Origin: Whitmania pigra
Taxonomy: Eukaryota; Annelida; Clitellata; Hirudinida; Haemopidae
NCBI GenBank assembly: GCA_021613335.1
Contig: JAJTWR010000236.1
Coordinates: forward strand, 600,001-664,000
Direction: 5' to 3'
Length of the DNA stretch: 64,000 nt
This document shows, piece by piece, positions 15,160-29,900 of the stretch. The notes under the pieces were generated by a model. It made no database searches. It was not told the DNA's origin and saw only the letters and a program-made list of their open reading frames with translations. A program made the position numbers and the translations under genes. Numbering within the stretch: position 1 is the stretch's first letter; each line of letters starts with the position of its first letter.

Positions 15160-17498
15160 ATGTTGAAACAAAATGTCACCCGATTATCATGTTACGTCTC
15201 ACAAGCATGCCTTTCCAGAAAATTATCCATTTCAGCTTCGAAGTTCGCAGACGACTTTTTGGGTTTTTTTTTAATTTGTTATTAACGCGATGATGCTTAA
15301 CTAGTCTTGTAACATTGTTGCAGATTCCAAGCCAAAGTTATTGACGGACGAGCAATGGCGAATGAAGTTCTCCAAGAGGTGAAGAAAGATTTGAATGATT
15401 GGATGTCTCTGGGACACAGGAGACCACATCTAACAGCCATCTTGGTTGGTAACGATCCTGCCAGCAACACTTACGTGAGGAACAAAATGAAAGCAGCAAC
15501 TGTAACCGGTTGGTGGTTGATTACGTTTGTGTTGCAATTGTTTATTTCTCATATCAACCTAGTCAAGCAACTATTATGCAATCATAAGCACATTTAACTT
15601 CAATTTGCACTCATTTGTTTAAAGAATTAGAAGATATGATAATACTATTGTTAAAAATAAACATAGCCTAAACTTTATTAGAAAGTTAAGTTATAAATTT
15701 TAAAAATTTTATATTTAATTACTCGATTTTTGAAAATCAAATTTTAGGAATATCTAGTGAAACTATCCACTTTGACGGGTCAATATCAGAAAGCCACTTG
15801 TGTCAGGCCATCAATAAACTCAACCAGGATCCTGATGTTGACGGGATTTTGGTACAACTGCCCTTGCCACCACACATGGATGAGAGGAAGATTTGCAACT
15901 TGGTGGCACCAGAAAAAGATGTCGATGGATTTCATATAGTCAACGTTGGAAGGCTGGTACATTGTTCTGTATTTGTATTTTCATACGTATTTTCTGCAAA
16001 ATATTTTAAAATGTTTTAAGAACAAAATGTCATCATTTAATCGATATTTATTCTTAATCGTTATTCCATTAATTACTGTTTTTATTCAAGTATTCTCGAA
16101 GCTCATACTACTCGAAAGTTTATCAATTAATTAAAAAACAATTCGTTCAGATTTTGTGTCAACCAAGACTCTCTGATTCCAGCCACTCCAGCTGGTGTGA
16201 TTGAACTGATAAAGAGGGCTGGTGAGGTGACAGAATTATTACAATATTACATTGCAACTTGTTCTCGAAGAAATAGTTCTGGCAGTGATGCATATTCAGA
16301 AGATAGCATGTTTTGCATATTTATGAGCAAGCTTAATTCATTCCAGGTATAGAAACGTTTGGAAAAAAAGCCGTCGTTTGTGGAAGATCGAAGAACGTTG
16401 GCATGCCCATTGCCATGCTACTTCACTCCATTGGTTAATATTTATTTACATAATGTTATTAATTTATTATTATCAACAACATCATTGGCAAAGACGTGAC
16501 AAATCTTGTCATTATTCTGCTTGCTTTATAATGATGAAAGGTTTGTGACCTGATGATGGTTCTTGTTTAAAGTTGTATCCAGTCTATACTTTTATATTAT
16601 GTTTTATGTAGTCTACATTTTGAGTAACTTATGTGTCTTAATCATTTGTGAAGGCAATGCAATAGTCCTATTCAATGGAAGTGGGTTGCAAATACATTGC
16701 CTTATATCACAACTTATGCTTAGAAACACTTAAAAGTTTTTACCAGCCATGCTTGATTATTATGACACCATCATAGTTTTATCAATTCATTTAATTTTAA
16801 TTTATTATTACTTGCTCACCTGATAACATAAGAAATAATTAATCAACGACATGAATCGAACACCATTCTTCTCGCTTAGGCAATGCAACGACTACGATAT
16901 GCCACAGGAACACGACACACGATCAGCTGAAGGCGTCCACCCTTCGAGCAGACATCGTCGTCGTGGCAACGGGAATTCCGAACCTCATCACCTGCGACAT
17001 GGTTTCGGAGGGGGTTGCCGTCATCGACGTGGGAGTCAACAAGATTTTCGACCACAAACTCAAGAAGAACAGGCTGGTTGGCGACGTCGACTTTTTAGGT
17101 TGGTACTGCTTTTGATTTTAATAATTTTCTTAATTAGTCATTATTTAATATTATTATTATTAATTATACTACAATGTCATTTATTAATGAATCATCATTT
17201 GTTTTTAATTCACATGAAATATTTATTGTGGTTATTTCAGACAATTTAAACAAAAAAAACTGCTTTAAAAATTAAGTTCTAATCATTCTAATCCATCCTA
17301 TCAGAGGTGAGCAAGAAAGCCAGCATGATAACTCCAGTGCCGGGTGGAGTTGGTCCGATGACAGTCGCGATGCTGATGAAGAACACCCTGAAAGTGGCAA
17401 AGCAGGACATCAAGTACGACCATTGCTGGGGCCTCGGTACTCCGAAGTCTGCAGACGGCATTTGGCAGTCTGAAATCAGCCGTAACATCAAGAACTGA
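15160..17498 (+). CDS. MTHFD2: Mitochondrial bifunctional methylenetetrahydrofolate dehydrogenase/cyclohydrolase
   Basis: Complete seven-exon gene, 347 codons (the human enzyme has 350). Exons: 15160-15242, 15324-15508, 15748-15952, 16151-16221, 16347-16433, 16880-17098, 17305-17498; all phases agree. The family oxidises 5,10-methylene-THF and hydrolyses the methenyl product to 10-formyl-THF in mitochondria. The first ~28 residues ([20 protein letters not shown]...) are basic, rich in Ser and free of acidic residues, as expected of a mitochondrial presequence. Visible family motifs are the YxxxK catalytic pair (Y78, K82), [26 protein letters not shown] of the nucleotide-binding fold and [12 protein letters not shown] near the C-terminus. 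Exon 3 fits only with a GC 5' splice site at 15953-15954; the nearby GT at 15957 would break the frame. The C-terminal tail after residue ~305 is not conserved. MTHFD2 versus MTHFD2L cannot be separated here. Confidence 0.93.
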
Positions 17499-18952
17499 TG
17501 ATTTGAGTTCCGAAATTTTTAAATTTTATAAATTAAATGTCACGGCTGGTTTTTTGTGTAGGTTTTCCAGGATTTATAGGTCTTGTTATTTATCTAGGCA
17601 ATGTTTGTTTTTTGGATTTTATTTGGATATTAATTTTATTATTTATGGCTTCAATTCATCTTAAATGTTCTAGGTTCTTGAAAACTTCAAAATGTTAACA
17701 ATAGAATATGTAGTAGTATTAGAACTTGTTTTGAAATTGCTTGTTCTTAAGATTCATTGACCACAACTTAACATTATCTACAATAGGTGATGGAAGCTTT
17801 GGTGCTCTTTTGGATATTGGTTAAATATTTTATATTTGTGAGGGTTTACAGAGCTTTCACCATGTTGAGATGTGGAGGACTATTAAACAGCAGAAATATG
17901 TCAGCCTTTGATGTTTTCATGATATTAGATTTACCCAATGCTTAGTCAAAAGCAATAACTGATTGAGCTTAGTTTACTAGGGAATTAAAATCCCGAACCT
18001 CTTTGAATATTTACGCTAAAAACTTTTCAAATGAGTGTTTAGGCTGCATTAGATTCAAGTAAAACCTTGGGCCTTCTTTGTAATAAATATTCTTCAACAA
18101 TCATTGACCCATATGTAAGATCACTTAGCCTCTAGATGTCCTCTCGTTCGGAAACTATGTTTAGCAATTTTAATGGTTTAATGTCTAATTTGCCTGCTGT
18201 CCATATCCAGGTTTTCTTTCCTGTATCGTGTTCTTACATTCTCGTCTTGGCTTAAACGAAGCATGTCAATAATTTTGTCGTTCTTGAACCTTCTCAAATG
18301 TTTAACATAATTTTTAAAATGCCCATGCGGATTCCCAACCAATGCCTCACATCTTTCTCCCTAGCCAAAGCGACTCTTGACCTGTTGATCAACTTTGCCG
18401 CTGGTGGAGCCGCCTAAATAACTTTGTTATAAAAGTTGCCCTTCATGATTAAAAGAAATTTTTATGAAAATAGAAATACATTCTCTTGATACAATAAATT
18501 GATGAAGCAAAATTTCTACCATTAATTTTTTCACTTTATCTCTGATTGCTGGTTCGAATTACGCGGAATTACCTATTTAGCGCGAATGCAAGTCCATTGT
18601 TAGTATTGTTATAAAAACATTAAAGTGTGGTTGGAATGCACAAATGTATAGCAATTATACAATTGCTTTCTATTACAAGTATGCACTTGTTAGTATAGAG
18701 TATATACATACTATATTATATCATACTGTGTGTTTGAACTAATGAACTTTTGACTAAAAATATTAAATACTATTATTAATACGTAATAGTGAAATTAAAA
18801 TAAGAAAAGTTTATTTAAATAAGATTTTCACAACAATTCATCTGATGCCTGACAACTTCCGTTAGCCATTTTAAAAGCGAAGTTTTTTGTTTGTCTACGT
18901 TATCGTTCGGTTGTATCACATTTGGGATAAAATTTAGTTACAGTTTGTCGGA
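17499..18952. other. MTHFD2 3' flank and intergenic DNA
   Basis: It probably contains the MTHFD2 3' untranslated region. AATAAA occurs at 18082-18087 and 18493-18498, but such hexamers are frequent in this AT-rich DNA, so neither is a sure poly(A) signal. No further coding exon is supported. Confidence 0.5.
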
Positions 18953-22006
<3,054 letters not shown>

Positions 22007-22059
22007 CTACAAGACATGCATTAACACAACAGTAGTTTAAGTTTTGTGCAGTAAGTAAA

Positions 22060-22460
22060 TTTTAGTTAATCGTGCTCCGCCATGGTCGTCCTTTGTAAAT
22101 ATCTGGCTGGCTCTGAGGATTAGCCCCTCTCCATCTCTCTCTCTGTCTACATGAGAGGATTCGTTGATTAATGGCTCACTCGTTTAACGAAGGCAGTAGT
22201 ACTATAATTTGTCAGCGGATAGTTGTAATTAGCCGACATCAGCATTTCCATACTTGATTCCGTTGGCGATATTTTTTTTACAATCACCAGAGGAGACAGG
22301 TTCCACGGTCGACTCCAGGACCAACACCCGCAGTGCCTCTCAGGAAAAACCCCATTGAGCTGGTCAAGCTCAGTAGGTGAAGTTGATAAGAGTAGGTGGC
22401 GATACTTTTCAAGAGACTGCAGCGCTATGTATGATGATGGATTGATCACTTTTTACTAAT
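22060..22460. other. GC-richer segment of unknown nature after the poly(A) polymerase gene
   Basis: Unlike the flanking AT-rich DNA, this segment has mixed composition and a 93-codon minus-strand frame (22168-22449, NPSSYIALQSLEKYRH...) with balanced amino-acid use. It has no recognised domain and no clear splice sites. It may be a degraded mobile element, or part of the 3' untranslated region of the gene before it. Confidence 0.25.
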
Positions 22461-23552
22461 GAGTTTGATGGTGGTGATGATGATGTCGATGCTCTTACCT
22501 ACGTTCGACTATGTATCACGTGCACTCGGCCACACTATCCAAGCACCCGCAAAAAGGACCCTAGGAACTTTGAGCTGCGACTTGTGCGCGCGTGCGAATA
22601 TTGTTTTTATATATTATCGAGGTACTTCTTTTTACCTTATCAGTTGATCAGACAGTTTATATCTTCGTGCATAGCAAAAAATAAATTTCATAAAAAAAAT
22701 CTATCTCTGATTGTTGAGAGGCTGCCATTGCATGATATTTTGTTGTTCACATTCTCATGCCATTAACGATAGCAACAACAACATGTTAATCTGTCGACCA
22801 ATTACTTAATTGATACGTTAATGTTCTTTGTTACTGATCAGTTCCATCCACGCAGAAGTCATCAAAATGTAATGATGTTGATGATATATTTATATCATAA
22901 TGATGATGATGTTGACTTTAAGGGTGTGCTGCACTATATTGTGTGTGTTTGTACGTACTTGTATATGTACATATAAAAAAAAATATATATATATATATAT
23001 ATTCATTTACTTATTCTATTTGAAAAGCTTTTTTTAACTCCAGTGGGAAAAAAAAGAAAAAAAATATAAAAAAAAAAGAGATTGAAGTTAGGAAAGTTCT
23101 TGGACTTGTTCTGCAAAACGCTACGGTAGATTATTTGCATCCCGTCTATTTTTTAAGAACGGGATTTGATGGCACACGGTAATAACAGAAGCTTAGAGGT
23201 AACAGAGTTTCGTGATTTTGTTTTCACCATTTTTCATCTGAAACACCTCCCGGCCTATGTTGCAGAACACGCATAAAAATTTATTAAATAAATTTCAATA
23301 AACTCCAAGTATTTTGTCTTTGATTTTTATACTTGTGATTTGTCGAGGTATGGGTAGCTCTGACCAAATCTGAATTCAGGGTTTTAGTTGGTTGATTGAT
23401 GGGTTTAATTGGAATTTAGATTGGGCTGTACTGGAGCAAATTGCTTTTAATGGCAAGTTGGTTTTGATTTAGTTTGTGCATTATTCACTCTAACAAGGTC
23501 ATGGCCTGCCAAACTTGAGGAGAGTGTTTTGAGACATGTGATGTAAGAATTT
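22461..23552. other. Intergenic, no gene recognised
   Basis: AT-rich, with a short TATATA run near 22984-23001. No coding exon is supported. Confidence 0.5.
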
Positions 23553-23730
23553 AGTGCGGTTAGCCGAATGGGTTACATGCCTGCTTGCGTCAGTAATGGC
23601 AACAGTCGTAATGTGTCGTGTTCGAAACCCAGCCTGCACTACCGCAAGCGCCATTTGGAAGAGCGCTATATAAATGGTTACAAGAAGCGCCTCTGACGCT
23701 ATGCATATGGCGCTATATAAATGAAGTTAC
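23553..23730 (+). mobile_element. tRNA-derived SINE, near full length
   Basis: The 5' part resembles a tRNA gene with an internal RNA polymerase III promoter: an A-box-like TAGCCGAATGG at 23561-23571 and a B-box-like GTTCGAAACC at 23620-23629. A tRNA-unrelated 3' part follows, with AGAGCGCTATATAAATGG and a repeated GGCGCTATATAAATG near the end. A second, 5'-shortened copy lies at 55.7 kb, and the two match over more than 100 bp, which shows dispersal. The A-B spacing is longer than in a normal tRNA, so this is not a functional tRNA gene. Confidence 0.72.
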
Positions 23731-24398
23731 AATTTATCCTCAAATTTAGAAAGACCCGTAACTTAGTGAAGTTGTAGATTGTACTGCTTGGCGTGATATA
23801 ATTGAGTCTCAGGTGATGTAATTTGTTAATAAATTAATAAAGAACCAGCCGCTGTAATTTGTTGTGTAGGATGCTCTCCTAGGTCGTTCACTCGATTTCT
23901 GAGCACAAAAGAAGCACCTAGAAGCTCGGAGGAACTACCCAGCTGGGTTTTAATTGGTTTTTGGGATGAGTAAAATATATAATATGAGTGAAACATAAAA
24001 TAAACACTTGCAGTCGAAGTACAGTTGTTCTAAATCATCTCATATGCTTTAGTCTTTGCTCTGCTGCTTATTTTATTTATTAAATTAACGTCATTATCAC
24101 TACGACCGTTTAATCGTTAGAAGCTCAATCAAGCGAGCTGAAACAAACTAAATGCTAAGTGTAGTGAGTCACTACTAGTGACTACACAAACGAAGCTTTA
24201 ACATCAACCCACTTTTTATATTTGCACCAAAATTTATATAATAAAATTGATGGAATAACTCTATAAAACTTGGCAGTAAAGTGAAATCTGGTTACCATAG
24301 TAACCAGAGTAAAGTTTTGTGTCGCTATCGTTAATCAGACACCTTAGTGTTTTAGCAACACTCTGAAGGGTTTTTGGTTTAATTTAGTTTTTATTTAA
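23731..24398. other. 5' flank of the CCDC83-like gene
   Basis: No coding exon. It presumably contains the promoter and 5' untranslated region of the gene starting at 24399; no specific element is recognised. Confidence 0.4.
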
Positions 24399-26672
24399 AT
24401 GTCGAAAAATACTCCGAAATCACCCAAAATCGAAACCAGCAAAGGAAAAAGAAAAGTTCGTAAAAAACCGAAAGCAACCGAAACCGTGCAGGAATCGCTT
24501 CTTTCCTACCAGTGAGAATAAGTGAAAGTTCATTTTTGACGAGCCATCGAATAAAAAAGTTTAAGATTAAGTCAAATGTGTAATGATCACGTTTGTTTTA
24601 TATTAAACTATCGTAACAGGGTTAATGTTAAAGAACGTAAACTAGAAGAACTCCAAATCGAGGTTGAACTTTTGGAAGACGAAGAGAAACATCATCTAGA
24701 AAGGGTCCGTATAAAAAAATAACAGACATTGAATTGTTAGAAATTCTTGAATTAATTCAGATTGGATTTGTTTAATATTTTCAGATAGCATTTTTAAAAC
24801 AAGAACAGGAGACCTTATTTAAAAATTTGGCTATCCAAGCAAAATTAGAAAGGCAAAAGTCTCACAATGAAATGCCTCTGAGTTATAAGAAAGAAGAAGC
24901 TTTGGATCAGTTGAAGAAAAATATTCAAGTGAGAAACCAGCTTCAACTAGAGATTGATGGTAGCTTTCTTGCTTTAACATTATTACTAACGTTATTAATT
25001 ATTACTAAAGTTATTAATATTGCTATTACTAGTGTGAACTTTAACATAATTTCCTGAAAAGCTTAAAGTCTGATCATACTTTATTTTCAAATTTAAATTT
25101 ACATATTACATATTCAACATTATTAAATGTTGTTAAATCATCAGAACTGGACAAAAAAATTCAACAAAAAAGTGAAGAAATTGATGAACAAGACAAAATT
25201 TTAGAGAAATTAATACAGTTCAGAGATCATGGTCAGTTTGAGATGGATTTCAAGTTAAGAAAAGTTAGGCAAGAAATTGAAGATGAAAAGAACAAACATG
25301 CCTTCATGATGGGTTGGTTTGACATTTTGAAATTTTATTCAGTAAGCCAGATGTGTCATTACAAGTCATTATTATCTAATGGCATTAGTTTATTAATAGC
25401 TAACAACTTTAGTTTTTGTAAATAAATTTAAGCAGGGTTCAATAAACTTGCAATTTAATTCAAGATTTATTAATTATTGAAATTGTAAGTCTAAACATTA
25501 TAAATTGGTAAATTATGAGTCTCTTATGTCTCAGATAAAGAAGTATTAACCAATTCATTTGTATCCTCAGAACAGGTGAGGAAAGAATTTGAACTGGAAA
25601 ATGAAAAATTGGATGAAGAAACATTAGAGAATATCAGACAGTTGAAGATTGCTGAAGCAAATGTCAGGATTTCGTTAAGTCTTAATTAATTTTAACACCT
25701 GCAAAACCTCACAGTAACATTTTATTCTGGTTTAATAACTGCTGTTTCTTACTGTCAGAAATTGGAGATCTAAAGTATTTATTGATCTGGAAATGAAGAA
25801 AAATTTAATTGACTAGATTTAATCTCTCTCTTTAGTAATGCTTAAGTATTAAAACTAATTTTGAAATTGTTTATTTATGGTGAAACCAAAATTATAGAAA
25901 GCTGTAAACAGCCTTGGCAGACCTGAAATAAGAATTCTTTCAACCAACGAATGGCTTACGAAGGAGGTGATTATCAGCTTTATATTAAATATTCTTAGAA
26001 TCAGTTACGTATTACAATATGGACTTAATGCCACATACTTTTAATAAATGGCCTTTACTGGGTCATATAAATATTTTACTGAATGTCTATCTGCTGCTTT
26101 TTTCTTACATTGATTGGCGTCTGAAAGTACGAATAATATTAATGTACTTTAAGGTGGAAGTGCATAGGGAGGTAGTGGAAAAGACAGACAAGGAAGTCAA
26201 GAAAATGGAGGAGGAAATCTTGGATCTTGTTGAAAAGCTGGAGGAGAAGCACCAGACTCTCCCGAGTTTTTTGAGGTTTATATTATTCTTGTCACAAATT
26301 TGCTTTAAACGACAATATTACGATATTGCTATGCAATTGCTCTTGTGATCATTTGAAAAGTAGATGTTGTGTTGTTTAAAAATCCTGTTTTTGTTTCAGC
26401 AACACTCTTAAACTACTTGGACTGAAATCAGAATTAACAAATCAAAAAGATGGTAAATATTCTGATTTACCTTCTGACTACATCATTTTGAATTTATTAT
26501 GAAAATTCTTTATTTTCACCAATGAAGTATCAAATAATATATATGTTGTGAATATAAACGTGCACAATTTTCATATTCAGAAGAAGCTAAATCAAAGGAT
26601 TGTGAACAATTGGTACCTAGCAAGTGGCCTGTTACACAAGAAATGCTTTTAAAGAGATTAAGGGACTGTTAA
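24399..26672 (+). CDS. CCDC83: CCDC83-like coiled-coil protein
   Basis: Nine exons: 24399-24511, 24620-24704, 24785-24959, 25145-25312, 25571-25662, 25898-25966, 26154-26275, 26400-26452, 26581-26672. All phases agree, giving 322 residues. A Lys/Arg-rich head (SKGKRKVRKKPK) is followed by almost continuous heptad-like coiled coil (VNVKERKLEELQIEVELLED..., ELDKKIQQKSEEIDEQDK...). Two stretches resemble vertebrate CCDC83 as I know it: ESLLSYQVNVKE near the start, and NEWLTKEVEVHREVVE at the exon 6/7 junction, against NDWLKKEVAIHRKEVE. The vertebrate protein is longer at the C-terminus. Its molecular role is not established; many such proteins are axonemal or testis-linked, which is inference only. 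AATAAA lies 46 bp after the stop. The gene converges on ABCG copy 1 (stops 271 bp apart), and its last two exons recur as a broken copy at 34.3 kb. Confidence 0.68.
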
Positions 26673-26717
26673 ACCTTTGCATCAATTCACATATAACTGT
26701 TGAGCGAAATTGTTTCG

Positions 26718-26723
26718 AATAAA
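26718..26723 (+). promoter_or_regulatory. Likely poly(A) signal of the CCDC83-like gene
   Basis: AATAAA 46 bp after the TAA stop, in the short gap before the convergent ABCG gene ends at 26944. Confidence 0.5.
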
Positions 26724-26943
26724 TACTTTTCGCTATACGTCAAATTGTGTCAAACTGATACTTTTAACATGAGTGAAATACTTGCATACATTGAGACTGA
26801 ATATTTGCAAGTTCATCAACATAAACAAAACCTTTGATTGATAGAATATGTGTATTTTATAAAGTAGGTGTATGTCGACCTAATTCCATATCCCACTCCA
26901 TTGCCTATAACACCTGCAAAACCACTAGAATTGTGGATACATG

Positions 26944-29900
26944 TTAATACGACTTTCTGGATTTTTCCATTTTGTAAGATCCTTTGCTTCTGATAAGGAG
27001 GCAAAGAAAAGCAACAAACGTGTAGCACACCATCAACAATATGATCATCACAAAGTTGAAGCCGATTGTACCCTGAATAAAAGTAAATAGCTATATTCAC
27101 GACTATTTCATATCCTAAGAGTTACATTTTTAGGAGATATTAAAAATGTCAAATTTTGTTTATATTGCTAAGTCTTCAAAATTAATTGATTTGTTTTAGA
27201 AAGTAATCTTTCTGAACCTCTTTATAGCCAAAAAATTCGATAACATCCTTTCCACTGTGAAAGCACCTTGCACTTCCGACCAAATCCGCAGCTTTCGTCA
27301 TGTTAGCTCCTTCTACGTTACATTCTGTCGATTGAAAAATTATGTTATGTATTCCACAATGTTTTGAGTTATTAATCAAAACAAATACTTTAAAGATATA
27401 ACATTATACATTACCAATGCTTTCGATATTCGACCACTGGTTAACGAGCAATATCTCATTGCTGTGTGCAATCCATGATATAGTCTTCAGCCAAATGAAA
27501 TATAATGGCACTGAGCTGGTAATTAGTTAACGATTATATAGACAGCATCAATTATTATTATTAATTATTATTAAATACATTGCCATCGGTATGGAACGAG
27601 TATATTTATATTTCCTAAATGTATTTAATTGATTTAGACTGATTCATTCTTTACCTCGGATGGATAAAAAAGCCCCCAATTAGTGTTATCAATGAAACTA
27701 GTGTAGAAACACTAGTGTTGGCTATTTTCGGATTTTTAATGGCAGAAGAAATAAAGTATCCTAAAAAGAAAAACGTATTTCTTCAATAAACCTAGAAAAC
27801 AATAAATCATTTTTAAATGAATTATCAACTAAATAACTTTAGAAACATAATCTGAGGTTCCCAGGTCAAATTACCTGATTAGATAATTACATAGTATTAT
27901 TATTATACTATACAACTACATAATGCTGCGGTTTCACCGAGTTTATCTCTAAATACTAAAATAAATATCAACTCCTAATTAATTTTTAAGTAGTATAATC
28001 TAACCAAAGGCCGTGGCTGTACTGCATACCAATATTATGCAGGTACAGTTTATCAAATATGCTCCAGCACTCCTATATAAGCCTGGAAAATTATTATATA
28101 ACAAACATATATTATAAGTCAGTGCAGTGAGAAATAACGTAATTAATTTATAAATTAAGAATTAAGCATTTGCATTGCAAATCAGCAATAAATATTTAAT
28201 AATATATTTATTACCGACTATCCAATAGAGGGTGGTTGAGTAGAGTAGAGGAAGTATAATAAGCTGAGGTATCTGAAAATATAAAAAATTCTCTAACGTT
28301 TTTTTCGTAATTCAACAGCTTCGTATATGTTGTATTTTTATGTCTTACCTCGACGGCAACTTTACAAAGAAAATAAACATCGACTCTGTACATGCCGTCC
28401 AAATGTTCCTTGAAGAATAGTGGCAATTCAGGAGGGAAAGTCTTGAAAAATAACATAACGAGCTGAACTAATCTTGAAAGCTAAATCTTGAGTCTAAAAT
28501 CGGAACTATTGAAAAAGATATTAAAAAAGCTGGACGTCAATTACATAACAAAAACTAGATGTGAATGTCTATATTAAATATATAATTATATAATTAATTA
28601 ATATGAATACATAATTATGCCTTATGGATAAGTTAACCCTGAGATTGCTAAAAATCATTACTTGGCCAAATTATGTACTCTATCTTTTTAAATATTACCT
28701 GTATGACTCCCAGCCCAAAGACGAAGGAAGGCTGCAGTTGCATGTGGAAAAGGATGCCGTTCAAGCTGATCACTCCTTGCTGGTCGAGTTTCTGCTGCCA
28801 AAAAAGAAATCCTGACAGTAGAGAAAGTATCTGTATGCAAAGATGACGATTTATTGACAATAGTCTTTCAAGTCATTGAACGAATAAATATTTAACAAGT
28901 CTTTAAAATAAAGACATAGAATTTAACAATTAAACGATTTGTTTATCAAACTTTTACTGACCAATAATTGAACCAATTTATTCCAAAAAACGGAAGGTTC
29001 TCTTAAGTTGTTAACAGCACATCGCCATAGGACGGCGTAAAACTGTCTAAACCAGGTTGCCTTATAGCTGCATCAAAACAGATTTAAAATTTTTAAATCA
29101 AATCGTAATCGGTTATATTTTTATTTTAATAATTTTTATAATTATTTATAATAATAATAATAATTACAACTACTTACGACGACTCTCTTTCATTTCTTTT
29201 TTGACTGGACTGCTAAATTAAAATAATAAACAATTAGCATTTAATTAACACAACTTCATACAAAATATCAGGACTTTACCACAAATTTGTCTTCAGTAGA
29301 GTTGATGGCTTCAATCCTATCGTGGATGTCTGATGAGTGTTTTGTGAGCAAGAATTGGTCACATATTTTCTGCAAATAAATTATATTTTGTAATTCTAGT
29401 TTTTTAAACGTCATTCAATACTGTTGATTGCAGTGCCACAATTAACTAAAATATAAAAGATGAAAAATCAAGACTTTTTGACATACATAGTAAATATTCA
29501 ATAACATCACAAATTATTGAAATGTAATTTTGCAAAATCGCCTCAATTCTTTTCCTTGAAAGATCCTCTGATCCAGGTTCAACTGCGAGCACTTTCATGA
29601 AATGTTCAGCTGGATTGTAATTGGGAGGCATTGGGTAATGGCAGCTGAAAATAGATGGTCAAGGAGTGATACAATGAATTATCATAGCTTCAGTCAAAAG
29701 TGTTTTGAATAATTTAATAAGTAGTTAATTGCTCATGGACAACATAGCAATATTCATCTATAAACCTTTCAAAATATTTCGATGCTTCCTTTGCTGGACC
29801 CATGTAAGCAGATCTTCCCTCGCAAACAATTAATAATCTGTAATTAGTAATTAGTAATTTTGTTAATTATTTAGGAAAATAATCATAGATCCATTAAATT

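Noticed and set aside
23553..23640. A tRNA gene
   Set aside because: A- and B-box-like motifs exist but the spacing is too long and no cloverleaf closes; a SINE head explains it and a second copy exists.
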